DNA of 64,000 bases from Winkia neuii subsp. neuii DSM 8576 (lineage in GTDB: Bacteria; Actinomycetota; Actinomycetes; Actinomycetales; Actinomycetaceae), in assembly GCF_000420405.1 (NCBI RefSeq), contig NZ_ATUW01000001.1, forward strand, positions 277,072 to 341,071, written 5' to 3'. Both the position numbers and the translations under genes were made by a program. Positions 43,729 through 52,371 of this stretch are shown here, one piece after another. Positions within the stretch are counted from its first letter, which is position 1. Each line of letters starts with the position of its first letter. Below the pieces are notes generated by a model. The model worked only from the letters and a program-made list of their open reading frames with translations. It had not been told where the DNA came from and did no database searches.

Positions 43729-44736
43729 ATGGCTCACAGTGAACAGTCGTCCGAACAGAAGAAGGCAAAAAATGTCGCTGTAGTAGCGGGTGGGGTTTCT
43801 GGCGAGCGCGATGTTTCCCTCGCCTCTGGAACCCGCGTTGCTAACCGGCTAGTTCGTGCCGGGTACAAGGCAAAACTGATCGAATTTGGCCCTGATCTAA
43901 TTTCTAAACTTCACGCTTTTTCGCCCGATGTGGTCTTTCCACTGGTGCACGGATCGCTTGGCGAGGACGGTACCTTACAATCGCTGCTTAAACTCGCTGG
44001 ATTTCCCTTTGTTGGCTCAGGCCCACAGGCGTGCAAGTTATCTTCTGCCAAACCTGTGGCCAAATCTGTGGTTGCTAAAAATGGGCTAACTACTCCTGCT
44101 GCCGTTTCGCTTCCACAGCAGGCTTTCCAGCAGCTCGATTCGAACGAAATCCTCGATCTGCTCGAACAGAAACTCGGTCTTCCCATGATGGTGAAGCCCG
44201 CTCGTGGCGGGAGTGCCTTGGGCGTTACTTTTGTAAAAGATCGCGCCGATCTTTCTCGCGCCATGATCTCGGCCTTCTCTTACGATAGCGAGGTTCTTGT
44301 CGAACACTATGTGGAGGGGCGGGAATTAGCTGTTTCTATCGTGGATGATGCAGACGGCCCCACTGCCCTACCGGTTGTTGAGGTAATTCCGGAAGAGGGG
44401 CGTTACGACTACGACGCTCGTTACGAAGCCGGCCGCTCAGCCTTTGCCGTGCCTGCCGGATTGTCGGCGAAGGAACTCGAGGCCGTATCGGGGTTGGCTT
44501 TGAATTGCCACAAAGTCTTAGAGCTTTCCTTCCTCAGCCGCATCGATATCATTCTAGATAAACAAGGTACTCCCTGGTTCATAGATGCCAACGTAACGCC
44601 AGGCATGACCGACACCTCGCTGTTCCCGCAGGCGGCGGACGCAGCGCAGGGAACCAACTTCCAAAAGATTTTGGAGTCGCTTGTGCAGCGGGCGTTTACT
44701 CAAGGTGTCCGGGAAGTTACTGATATTACTGACTGA
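43729..44736 (+). CDS. ddl: D-alanine--D-alanine ligase
   Basis: 335 residues, ATP-grasp enzyme. N-terminal VVAGGVSGERDVSLASG, FPLVHGSLGEDGTLQ, lysine in MMVKPARGGSALGV, and C-terminal SRIDIIL and FIDANVTPGMTDTSLFP give the Ddl signature. It ligates two D-Ala for the peptidoglycan stem. The KxxG loop is normal, with nothing to suggest D-lactate use. A GC-rich hairpin and a parS site follow. Confidence 0.93.
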   Translation: MAHSEQSSEQKKAKNVAVVAGGVSGERDVSLASGTRVANRLVRAGYKAKLIEFGPDLISKLHAFSPDVVFPLVHGSLGEDGTLQSLLKLAGFPFVGSGPQACKLSSAKPVAKSVVAKNGLTTPAAVSLPQQAFQQLDSNEILDLLEQKLGLPMMVKPARGGSALGVTFVKDRADLSRAMISAFSYDSEVLVEHYVEGRELAVSIVDDADGPTALPVVEVIPEEGRYDYDARYEAGRSAFAVPAGLSAKELEAVSGLALNCHKVLELSFLSRIDIILDKQGTPWFIDANVTPGMTDTSLFPQAADAAQGTNFQKILESLVQRAFTQGVREVTDITD

Positions 44737-44753
44737 CAAAGCGCTGTTAGTTT

Positions 44754-44781
44754 GGGGCGGGAGCCGTTTGGCTCCCGCCCC
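44754..44781 (+). terminator. GC-rich hairpin after ddl
   Basis: GGGGCGGGAGCC / GGCTCCCGCCCC around a 4-nt loop; no clear T-run. The parS at 44785 begins 3 nt later. Confidence 0.7.
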
Positions 44782-44784
44782 CAC

Positions 44785-44800
44785 TGTTTCACGTGAAACA
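44785..44800. promoter_or_regulatory. parS site 1
   Basis: TGTTTCACGTGAAACA, a perfect 16-bp palindrome and the actinobacterial parS consensus, between ddl and parB. Confidence 0.95.
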
Positions 44801-44834
44801 TTCCTTTTCGGCTAGGTTTTATATCCCGACTATC

Positions 44835-45923
44835 TCATTTCAGCAATCCAGCAATACGAGCGAAATCTTGCTCATCTGCAAATTCGATCACGATCTTGCC
44901 CCGCTTTTTTCCAGGCTTTACCGAAACCCGCGTATCAAGTTTATTACCTAACTGATCCTGAAAAGACTGTTGCGTAGCACTGATTGCTATGGGAGTACGA
45001 GACTTTTTCTTTATTGGCTCTGCGGCACCATCCCGGAGGAATAATGCAATCTGTTCTTCCGTAGACCGTACAGACCACCCTTCGGAAACAATCCGCGAAG
45101 CGAACCGTTCCATATCCGCCACTTCTGAAAGTCCAAGTAGTGCCCGAGCATGCCCTGCAGAAAGAACTCCGGCTGCAACCCTTCTCTGTACGGGCGCGGG
45201 AAGTTTGAGTAGACGCACAGTATTAGCAATCTGGGGTCGCGATCTTTTGATTCGCACTGCCAACTCGGCCTGGGTGCAATCAAAATCTTCCATCAGTTGC
45301 TGATATGCGGCAGCCTCTTCAAGAGGATTTAGATTCGCCCTATGCAAGTTTTCCAAGAGGGCGTCGCGCAACAGATCAGATTCCGCAGTTTTACGAACAA
45401 TCGCAGGGATCGTTACTTTGCCCGCTTGCTTCGAGCCTCGCCACCGTCGCTCCCCCATAATAAGTTCATAGTGTTCCCCTTTAGGGCCTAGTTCTTTCAG
45501 AGGGCGAACGACGATGGGTTGTAGCACACCTACTTCTTCAATCGAAGCGGACAGCTCGTCAAGTTCCTGTTCGTCAAAATTCCTTCTAGGCTGCTTCGCA
45601 TTCGGAATAATATCTGCGATCGCTATTTCCCCGAACGATGCTCCCGGAACCTTCACTAAATTTGTTTCACGTGAAACATTGCCTGAAGGCCCGGAGGAGG
45701 CGGCCCGGCCTGCCTTAGTTGCGGCCTCTTTTTTCTTTACGGCCTTTTTCGGACGTTTGCGCGGCGAAAGCAGATCCGATCTGGATCCTCCCGACGGATG
45801 CTCCTTAGAATCGGGAAAAAATATATCAATCGGTTTACCCTTCTTGGGCTCAGGTTCACGCTGCTCAGAAGGAATCAGGGCCCCTAGCCCCCTGCCTAGC
45901 CCACCAGATCGACGCGCACTCAC
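44835..45923 (-). CDS. parB: Chromosome-partitioning protein ParB
   Basis: 362 residues. The N-terminal ParA-stimulating motif GLGRGLGALIP is followed by a basic linker, the CTP-binding domain with IIPNAKQPRRNFDEQELDELSASI and the GERRWRGS motif, a parS-binding HTH (CTQAELAVRIKRSRPQIANTVRLLKLP), then a C-terminal dimerisation domain. It loads on parS as a clamp and spreads. A parS site is embedded in its own coding sequence and codes for NVSRET. It overlaps parA by 4 nt. Confidence 0.97.
   Translation of the reverse strand: MSARRSGGLGRGLGALIPSEQREPEPKKGKPIDIFFPDSKEHPSGGSRSDLLSPRKRPKKAVKKKEAATKAGRAASSGPSGNVSRETNLVKVPGASFGEIAIADIIPNAKQPRRNFDEQELDELSASIEEVGVLQPIVVRPLKELGPKGEHYELIMGERRWRGSKQAGKVTIPAIVRKTAESDLLRDALLENLHRANLNPLEEAAAYQQLMEDFDCTQAELAVRIKRSRPQIANTVRLLKLPAPVQRRVAAGVLSAGHARALLGLSEVADMERFASRIVSEGWSVRSTEEQIALFLRDGAAEPIKKKSRTPIAISATQQSFQDQLGNKLDTRVSVKPGKKRGKIVIEFADEQDFARIAGLLK
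45663..45678. promoter_or_regulatory. parS site 2 (inside parB)
   Basis: TGTTTCACGTGAAACA within the linker-coding part of parB. Confidence 0.95.
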
Positions 45924-46789
45924 TCAAAACTCCTTTTATTTAATTCATACGCTGCTTCTTTATAAGCAAGCGCTCCCATGCCTTTGCGATCGTAACTAAT
46001 GACTGTTTGAAAATAACTCGGCGCTTCTGAAACGGTTACATTCCTTGGTATCACCGTATGCAAAGCCTGCTCGCCAAAGTGCTTTCGAACTTCAGTCTCT
46101 ACGTCTTTACCAAGGCGGGTACGCCGGTCCAACATGGTCATCAGAATAGTCGAAATGTGCAGCCCCGGATTGAACGCGTCCGCTATCCCGGAAATAGATC
46201 GCTGGAGTTGCGACAACCCCTCAAGTGCGTAATATTCAGCCTGCATTGGGATCAGCACTTCGTTTGCCGCTACGCACGCATTGAGGGTCAGTAGACCAAG
46301 TGACGGCGGACAATCTATGAACACATAGTGAGGATGGTGCTCATCGATATAAGCCTTAAGTGCATCGCGCAACAGGTATTCGCGACGCTCCGCGCTTGGC
46401 AACTCCATTTCCGCTCCTGCTAAATCAATGGTTGCAGGAACTACTTTGAGTGTCTTGAATTCCGGATTCTGAACCACTACCTCATCGATAGAAGCCTCCC
46501 CGACCAGCACAGAATAAGTATCTTTAGTACCGATTCCATGCGCAGCCCCAAGCGCAGTCGACGCGTTCCCCTGAGGATCCGAATCCACTACTAAGACGTC
46601 CAAGCCATTGTCGGCAAGCGCAGCCGCAAGGTTAACTACTGACGTCGTTTTGCCTACGCCGCCTTTTTGATTAGCTACCGCAATTACCCGGGTACCTTTA
46701 GGCTTTTCGAATTTGAGTTTCTTTAACCTTCGCGCCTTTTCGTTTCTAGCAGTCAACTTTTCTGCAAAAGACTTTGTACGTGAACTCAC
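45920..46789 (-). CDS. parA: Chromosome-partitioning ATPase ParA
   Basis: About 289 residues. Deviant Walker A KGGVGKTT near residue 42, switch I VDSDPQGNAST, Walker B FIDCPPSLGLLT. The start is GTG 46789 with GGAGG 7 nt upstream; the longer frame from ATG 46804 reads through that site. A basic N-terminal extension (RNEKARRLKKLKFEKPKG) may help DNA binding. Works with ParB on the three parS sites. Confidence 0.95.
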   Translation of the reverse strand: MSSRTKSFAEKLTARNEKARRLKKLKFEKPKGTRVIAVANQKGGVGKTTSVVNLAAALADNGLDVLVVDSDPQGNASTALGAAHGIGTKDTYSVLVGEASIDEVVVQNPEFKTLKVVPATIDLAGAEMELPSAERREYLLRDALKAYIDEHHPHYVFIDCPPSLGLLTLNACVAANEVLIPMQAEYYALEGLSQLQRSISGIADAFNPGLHISTILMTMLDRRTRLGKDVETEVRKHFGEQALHTVIPRNVTVSEAPSYFQTVISYDRKGMGALAYKEAAYELNKRSFE

Positions 46790-46917
46790 GCGCAATCCTC
46801 CCATGTCGATCTACCTAACCATCATAGTGGCCAGCGCCCAGGAATAACCCACTCAACCTACCTTGATTGGTATAGAAAAATCACATGATTCGCGGAGCCC
46901 TGCAGGGGACCCAAAAT

Positions 46918-46961
46918 ATTCAGTGGGGGTATGTTTCACGTGAAACATACCCCCACTGAAT
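46918..46961. terminator. 44-bp perfect palindrome with parS at the centre
   Basis: Two 22-bp arms meet without a spacer. The inner 16 bp is parS and the outer part is ATTCAGTGGGGGTA and its complement. Read on the minus strand it lies just after the rsmG stop (46992) and is followed by ATTTTGG, so it can serve as a terminator hairpin of rsmG as well as parS. Confidence 0.85.
46932..46947. promoter_or_regulatory. parS site 3
   Basis: TGTTTCACGTGAAACA at the centre of the 44-bp palindrome, between rsmG and parA. Confidence 0.95.
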
Positions 46962-46991
46962 CTCCGCCTGAAATTTACGGGCTAGCGTGAC

Positions 46992-47666
46992 TCAAATACG
47001 CAATGCCTCAACTACACGCGTAATTTCTTCCGGGTCATCTGGCGCGGCGGGTGACGGCAACTCATGAACCTTCACCTTAATCAACCGAGACCTCTTGAGG
47101 ACGTGGCGTGCCTCTTCAACTTCCTGTCTGGCTTTGCGACCTTTGAGCGCTAGCAGCCTGCCATCTACATAAAGCAGGGGCGAAACCATGGGAGCTAGCT
47201 TTTTCATATTGGCAACAGCACGCGCAGTGACGAGGTGAAATTTCTTCGCCCTCTTGCGCTGCATGGCTTCCTGCGCTCTACCATGGATGAGTGTCACGTT
47301 GTCGAGCCCCATCTCGCTAACCACGTCGTCGAGCCACTCGATTCGACGCTCCATAGGTTCAATCAGCGTCACCTCAATGTCCGGACGCATAGCCGCCAGC
47401 ACAATTCCAGGAAAACCGGCCCCAGAACCAATATCCGCCAGGCGAATACTGAATTCCTCATTCGGATCCTCAGGCGGCAGAAACTCTGCAACCTGGGCAG
47501 AGTTGACAATGTGTCGTGTCCATAGACGCGGAAGCTCTCGAGGACCGATAAGCCCGCGCAGCTCACCCTCATCGCGAAGCATGAACGAAAAATGTTCAAG
47601 CGGCGCAAACGAATAGCCTAGATAATCCTTTATTGCCTGCGAAGGTGTTTCGAGCTCGCCGCTCAT
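46992..47666 (-). CDS. rsmG: 16S rRNA (guanine-527-N7)-methyltransferase
   Basis: 224 residues. The Rossmann motif RLADIGSGAGFPGIVLAAMRPD is diagnostic, LPRLWTRHIVNSAQVAEFLP precedes it, and VTARAVANMKKL with LLALKGRK follows. Methylates G527 of 16S rRNA; loss gives low-level streptomycin resistance in many bacteria. It overlaps jag by 4 nt. Confidence 0.95.
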   Translation of the reverse strand: MSGELETPSQAIKDYLGYSFAPLEHFSFMLRDEGELRGLIGPRELPRLWTRHIVNSAQVAEFLPPEDPNEEFSIRLADIGSGAGFPGIVLAAMRPDIEVTLIEPMERRIEWLDDVVSEMGLDNVTLIHGRAQEAMQRKRAKKFHLVTARAVANMKKLAPMVSPLLYVDGRLLALKGRKARQEVEEARHVLKRSRLIKVKVHELPSPAAPDDPEEITRVVEALRI

Positions 47667-48241
47667 TCGTCACCTTCGGGTGCCAACACCACTACGTAAC
47701 GCTTCGGTTCGGAACCTTCTGATTCAGAGGTCAACCCGGCTTCGGCAACAACGTCGTGGCAGACTTTGCGCTCGAAAGGATTCATCGGCTTGAGTTCAAC
47801 GTCCTCACCGGTCTCGCGCACCTGCGCTATGGCTTTTTCGGTAATCTTCCGCAGTGCAACTTTGCGGTCAGCTCGGAAGCCGGCCACATCTAGCATCAGC
47901 CGGGACCTTTGGCCCGTACGGGCCTGTACGGCAAGTCTTGTAAGTTCTTGCAACGATTCGAGTACGTGGCCATCCTTGCCAGCCAGCCGCTTCAGATCGC
48001 GCAGATCTTCCCCTTCGGCAACAATTTCGACGCTGGCACGATCGTTTTCTACGTCGATGTCTATGTCGCCACCAAGATCAGCTATATCGAGTAGCTCCTC
48101 GAGGTAGTCGGCCGCAATGTCGCCCTCTTCTTCTAACTGCTCCACCCGCTCGTTGGCACCGGTAGCAGTTTCCTCTTCGTCCCCGATAACCTCAATAGCG
48201 TTGTCGTCGGTCACCAGACCATTTTGGCTCTGATTTGGCAT
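47663..48241 (-). CDS. jag: RNA-binding protein KhpB/Jag (KH + R3H)
   Basis: 192 residues. An acidic N-terminal 45 residues is followed by a KH domain (about 60-125, with the degenerate loop LAGKDGHVLESLQELTRLAV) and a C-terminal R3H domain (MNPFERKVCHDVVAEAGLTSESEG). Usually downstream of yidC, as here (21 nt). Thought to regulate cell-division and envelope mRNAs with KhpA. Confidence 0.93.
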   Translation of the reverse strand: MPNQSQNGLVTDDNAIEVIGDEEETATGANERVEQLEEEGDIAADYLEELLDIADLGGDIDIDVENDRASVEIVAEGEDLRDLKRLAGKDGHVLESLQELTRLAVQARTGQRSRLMLDVAGFRADRKVALRKITEKAIAQVRETGEDVELKPMNPFERKVCHDVVAEAGLTSESEGSEPKRYVVVLAPEGDE

Positions 48242-48262
48242 GTTTCCTCCGGAATTCGGCCC

Positions 48263-49663
48263 TTACTTCTGGTTCTTTTTCTTGCGCTTGGCCCTTGCGG
48301 CGCGCTGCCTTTCAACCCTGCGCCTTTGGATTTCGTCATCACTTAGTTTACCTTTGCCCTTCCCGTTGTTGGGCTGGGCTAGATTGCGGCGCCGTTTGGC
48401 CTCAGCGGCTCGTTCGGCTTTGGACATGTTGCGCGATGGCTGGTACCGCTGCTGCCCTTTTTGTGTGCCTGAAACCCGCTGCGCCTGTTGCTGGAGTTTA
48501 TTCTGCTCCTCAGCCTTCTTCATCATCTTTTCCATGAAGGTTTCTTTAGTGCGCGGCTTCGGTTTTTCGTTTTCCAGCTGTAGTTTGACGCGACGCTGGC
48601 GCATTTCTTCGAGCATCTCGGCACGCAATTCTACGCCGCGCAGCAGCTTATCTTTGTCGGGGTTGTCAGCGAGGACGGCATTAGCGTCGTCGTTGCCCTT
48701 GGCAGCAGCCTTTGAAATCTTTGTAGCGGCTCCCTTTACCTGCTCGTCGCTTACTCCTAGCTTAGCCAACTCGCCGTTGTATTCTGCCTCGCGTTCCTCG
48801 CGGTAGGTGGCGTACTTACCCTTGTTCTTTTCAATAAGGCGGTCGTGAGCCGGCGAGCCGGGCGTGGGCATCCGCCAGAGGACGAAGGCCTGCTGGAAGG
48901 TAGTAAAGATGTTAGTGGTTGCCCAATATACGAGCACACCAATAGGAAGCGCCCAACCCGAGAACGCCATGATAAGCGGCATCGTGTACATCATGGACTT
49001 GTTCATCCGCGCCATCGGATTGTCCCCTGAAAGGGCGGAGGCCGGCATATTCTTCATAGTCAACTGGCGCATCGTCAGGAACTGGGTGAGCATCATCAGA
49101 ATGATCAGTGCCAAAGCGACGATCTTTGTGCCCCAGTCGGGGGCGTTGACCATTGACGTCGAAAGTGGGGCGCCAAAGAAGGTAGAATGCTGAATCTCGT
49201 TGGCCAACGAGGCATCGATTGGACCAATTGCAGGCTTAGCATAGGTGCCGTTCGCTACCGCACCTAGAGAGAACAGAAGCCGGAATAACGCAGCAAAAAT
49301 CGGCAGCTGCACTAGCATGGGCCAGCACGAGGCCATGGGCGAAACACCATACTTCTTGTACAGTGCCATGGTTTCTTGGCTCATTTGCTGCTGCGAGACT
49401 TGGTCTTTGCGGCCCTTGTATTTCTCGCGGATCTTCATCATCTCGGGCTGCACCACTTGCATCGAGCGCGAAGACTTAATCTGTTTCAGATACAGAGGCC
49501 ATATTGCACCGCGAATGATTAGTGTCAAACCGACAATCGCCAAAACCCATGCAGGCCCTGCCCCGCCAGAGAATCCTAGGAAGGTTAAACCTTCATGAAC
49601 CCCATACATAATCCAGGCGATCAGCCACTTTATGGGGAAGAGAATTGTGTCGTACCAACCCAT
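48263..49663 (-). CDS. yidC: Membrane protein insertase YidC/Oxa1
   Basis: 466 residues. Five helices; the conserved cytoplasmic hairpin (MMKIREKYKGRKDQVSQQQMSQETMALYKKYGVSPMASCWPMLVQLPIF) sits between helices 1 and 2, and the groove Arg is likely that of LTLIIRGAIWP. After helix 5 comes a long, highly charged cytoplasmic tail (about 285-466) ending KRKKKNQK, which can contact the ribosome, as in other actinobacteria. Inserts proteins alone or with SecYEG. Confidence 0.95.
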   Translation of the reverse strand: MGWYDTILFPIKWLIAWIMYGVHEGLTFLGFSGGAGPAWVLAIVGLTLIIRGAIWPLYLKQIKSSRSMQVVQPEMMKIREKYKGRKDQVSQQQMSQETMALYKKYGVSPMASCWPMLVQLPIFAALFRLLFSLGAVANGTYAKPAIGPIDASLANEIQHSTFFGAPLSTSMVNAPDWGTKIVALALIILMMLTQFLTMRQLTMKNMPASALSGDNPMARMNKSMMYTMPLIMAFSGWALPIGVLVYWATTNIFTTFQQAFVLWRMPTPGSPAHDRLIEKNKGKYATYREEREAEYNGELAKLGVSDEQVKGAATKISKAAAKGNDDANAVLADNPDKDKLLRGVELRAEMLEEMRQRRVKLQLENEKPKPRTKETFMEKMMKKAEEQNKLQQQAQRVSGTQKGQQRYQPSRNMSKAERAAEAKRRRNLAQPNNGKGKGKLSDDEIQRRRVERQRAARAKRKKKNQK

Positions 49664-49671
49664 TAGGTGTC

Positions 49672-50055
49672 CTAACTGTGTTGCGGGCCAGCGCTGGCTT
49701 CAGCTTTTCTAGCTGCGAGCGCGGTTTCCACTATGTCGTTTGCTTTACCGTTCTGGCCTGCGTCTAGGGCACGCCAGTAAGCGGTCAGTTCTGTTTCAGT
49801 GAGTCTTTCGGATGGACCCGGCCTCCACTGCCCTTTTAGGGGCACGTAGTCGAGTCCTCCGTTACTCCACGGATTGCAGCGCGCCAGGCGCCACACCGCC
49901 AGTATGAGCCCTTTTATGGCTCCGTGTATATTTATCGCGCTCAGAGCGTAGGCAGAACAAGTTGGATAATACTTGCAGCGTGGTCCAGACAGCGGGGATA
50001 TCCACCTTTGGTATCCCCTTACAGCTGCCATCAATGCGCTCTTGGCGAGGTTCAC
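49672..50055 (-). CDS. yidD: Membrane protein insertion efficiency factor YidD
   Basis: 127 residues from GTG 50055, coupled to rnpA. The conserved core GYQRWISPLSGPRCKYYPTCSAYALSAI and GLILAVWRLARCNPWSNGG-D is the YidD/UPF0161 signature. The C-terminal 45 residues are extra and polar compared with the 70-80-residue family core. Sits between rnpA and yidC as usual. Confidence 0.93.
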   Translation of the reverse strand: MNLAKSALMAAVRGYQRWISPLSGPRCKYYPTCSAYALSAINIHGAIKGLILAVWRLARCNPWSNGGLDYVPLKGQWRPGPSERLTETELTAYWRALDAGQNGKANDIVETALAARKAEASAGPQHS

Positions 50056-50396
50056 TGTTGGCCCACCTTTTTGCAGGCCTTCACGATGGCGAGGTCGAGG
50101 CTTTCTTCGAGCGCGTGAAAGCTCACTCCCCGGATGCCAGGGAGCACGCGAATTGCTACCTTACGTCCCTCTATTTGCTCAAGCCTAGAAGCCATCAGGT
50201 GGCGCAACCGCCTTTTCACCAAATTGCGGTCGACTGCGTGCGGGAACACTTTTTTGGGCACAATGAAGCCGACCAGAGTGCTTGTATCACTCTGGTCGCT
50301 CATGTGTACCACCATTTGCTTAGTCGCCCCGCGCACCCCTTTTATTGCGGTGGTGAAATCGGCGGGGTCAACCATCCGGTGCTCCCGGGGAAGCAC
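50052..50396 (-). CDS. rnpA: Ribonuclease P protein component
   Basis: 114 residues. I place the start at GTG 50396 because the family N terminus (VLPREHRMVDPADF) begins there, 1 nt after the rpmH stop; an upstream frame to 50441 lies inside rpmH and an internal ATG at 50375 would cut off the conserved start. The RNR motif is in HAVDRNLVKRRLRHLM. Protein subunit of RNase P for tRNA 5' maturation. The overlap GTGA couples it to yidD. Confidence 0.93.
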   Translation of the reverse strand: MLPREHRMVDPADFTTAIKGVRGATKQMVVHMSDQSDTSTLVGFIVPKKVFPHAVDRNLVKRRLRHLMASRLEQIEGRKVAIRVLPGIRGVSFHALEESLDLAIVKACKKVGQQ

Positions 50397-50397
50397 C

Positions 50398-50538
50398 TTA
50401 GGCGCTGAGGGACTTGCGGCCCTTGGAACGACGCCTTGCAATCACGGCGCGGCCAGAACGGGTGCGCATGCGGGCGCGGAAGCCGTGCTTGTTGGAGCGG
50501 CGGCGGTTGCTGGGCTGGTAAGTGCGCTTTGTACTCAT
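50398..50538 (-). CDS. rpmH: 50S ribosomal protein L34
   Basis: 46 residues that I read directly from the minus strand: [19 protein letters not shown] at the start, then [17 protein letters not shown] and KGRKSLSA. Perfect L34. GGAG lies 6 nt before the ATG. First gene of the rpmH-rnpA-yidD-yidC-jag-rsmG cluster. Confidence 0.97.
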   Translation of the reverse strand: MSTKRTYQPSNRRRSNKHGFRARMRTRSGRAVIARRRSKGRKSLSA

Positions 50539-50922
50539 AACTTCTCCTGTTGTTTAGGGGATTCCCCTCAAGTCTGGTGGTGGCCCTAAAGAGGGCACAA
50601 ACAAACATCAAGGGTACGTATCTGTTGGGCCTATTTCAACAGCCTTTGGCCAGGTGTGACGCATTTGGCGAAGTTGCCCTACAGCGCTAGTTTTACACAG
50701 CCTGTGGGTAGTTGTGAATAACATCGATGTAGTTATCCACAAAGTTTTCCCCAGCTGTGGATAAGTGAAGCAGTTATATACACAGATCAACCCGAAATAA
50801 CATGCTTGTGATTCCACAGGTATTACATCCACGTAGTTTATCAACAACTGTGGAAAAACCTGTGGAATATGATTTAGTAAGGGGTAATCCCTTAGTTGCC
50901 AGCATGAACGGACGGAGTAGTA
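50539..50922. other. rpmH-dnaA intergenic region with DnaA boxes
   Basis: 384 bases without a gene. DnaA boxes: TGTGAATAA (50713-50721), TTATCCACA (50733-50741) and TGTGGATAA (50756-50764), with several weaker TGTGGAA matches to 50870. A TATGAT -10 candidate for dnaA is at 50868-50873. Probably autoregulatory for dnaA and possibly part of the bipartite origin. Confidence 0.75.
50611..50639 (-). promoter_or_regulatory. Candidate rpmH promoter
   Basis: On the minus strand TTGAAA (50639-50634) and TACCCT (50616-50611) are 17 bp apart, about 75 nt upstream of rpmH. Confidence 0.5.
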
Positions 50923-52371
50923 ATGGACCAAGACGCCCTAGCCGCGGCGTGGAAAGACATAGTGGAGTCTTTCGCAAACGATCCCACCCTCGGCAAAGCA
51001 CAAGTTGGCTTCTTGGATATGACCGAACCACTAGGCATTTTGTCCGATACTGTTCTACTTTCGGTACCCAACGAATACACCAAAGGGGTGATCGAGGGCG
51101 GTCTCGCGACAACCGTCGAAGAGGCACTTTCGAGGGCCTTTGGGCGCCCTCTTTCGATCGCAATTTCCGTAAAACCTATCGAAACCACTATCGGTTCGAA
51201 GCCCGTCGAAAACCCACAGCCCGCCCCCAAGCCTGTGGATAACTCTAATTCGGCTTCAGAGCAGGAAAAAACGGATGCCCCAGCACCAAATAAACAACCT
51301 AAGCTCGGTTTGGTACCCAACCCCAACGCAGACTTTGATACTCATTTAAACGCGAAATACACATTCGAGACCTTCGTCATAGGTTCCTCGAACCGTTTTG
51401 CACATGCTGCAGCCAACGCTGCCGCTGAAACTCCTGCAAAGGCCTACAATCCCCTATTCATCTACGGTGGTTCCGGCCTCGGCAAAACCCACCTGTTGCA
51501 TGCCATCGGCCACTACGCCCTCAACCTGTACCCGGCAATCAAGGTCTTGTACGTGAACTCAGAAGAGTTCACAAACGATTTCATCAATTCTATTTCTGCA
51601 GGTAGAGCCGAAGATTTTCAGCGCCGCTACCGCGATATAGATATTCTGTTGATCGACGATATCCAGTTCCTGCAGGGTAAGGAACAGACCGTCGAAGAAT
51701 TTTTCCATACCTTTAACACCCTCTACAACGCAGACAAGCAGGTAGTTATCACGTCCGACGTGCCTCCCAAGGAGCTCGGAGGCTTCGAAGAACGCATGCG
51801 CTCGCGCTTTGAAATGGGATTGATGACCGATGTGCAACCGCCGGATCTGGAAACCCGAATCGCTATCTTGCGGAAGAAGGCCCAGGCCGAAGGCCTCGAG
51901 GTAGACGACGACTCGCTGGCCTACATCGCCTCGCGATTTGCCACCAACATTCGCGAGCTCGAGGGCGCCCTTCTGCGCGTTACTGCCTTTGCCTCACTTT
52001 CCGACACCAAAGTTTCGCGCTCGCTAGCGGAAATGGTTCTAAAGGACATTGTCTCGGATCCGGAGGATCCCGAGGTCACTCCGGCACTCATTAAGGTGCA
52101 AACAGCCGAATATTTTGGGGTAACGCTGGATCAGCTCTGTTCGGCCGACCGCTCGCGCGCACTGTCTGAAGCGCGCCAAATAGCCATGTATTTGTGCCGC
52201 GAGCTCACCACGCTCTCGCTGCCCAAGATTGGTCAAGAATTCGGCGGTCGCGATCACACCACGGTCATGCACGCCCAACGGAAGATTACTGAGCAGATGG
52301 CTAAGAAACCTCAGACCTTCAATCACGTCACGGAGCTCACCAACCGGATCAAACAGAAGGCGCGCGGGTAA
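50923..52371 (+). CDS. dnaA: Chromosomal replication initiator DnaA
   Basis: 482 residues: domain I (1-85), a short polar domain II (about 85-145), the AAA+ domain with Walker A GGSGLGKT (182-189), Walker B DILLIDDIQFLQG, and domain IV with the DnaA-box signature LSEARQIAMYLCRELTTLSLPKIGQEFGGRDHTTVMHA. The GGAG-rich leader GGACGGAG supports ATG 50923. Flanked on both sides by DnaA boxes. Confidence 0.98.
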   Translation: MDQDALAAAWKDIVESFANDPTLGKAQVGFLDMTEPLGILSDTVLLSVPNEYTKGVIEGGLATTVEEALSRAFGRPLSIAISVKPIETTIGSKPVENPQPAPKPVDNSNSASEQEKTDAPAPNKQPKLGLVPNPNADFDTHLNAKYTFETFVIGSSNRFAHAAANAAAETPAKAYNPLFIYGGSGLGKTHLLHAIGHYALNLYPAIKVLYVNSEEFTNDFINSISAGRAEDFQRRYRDIDILLIDDIQFLQGKEQTVEEFFHTFNTLYNADKQVVITSDVPPKELGGFEERMRSRFEMGLMTDVQPPDLETRIAILRKKAQAEGLEVDDDSLAYIASRFATNIRELEGALLRVTAFASLSDTKVSRSLAEMVLKDIVSDPEDPEVTPALIKVQTAEYFGVTLDQLCSADRSRALSEARQIAMYLCRELTTLSLPKIGQEFGGRDHTTVMHAQRKITEQMAKKPQTFNHVTELTNRIKQKARG

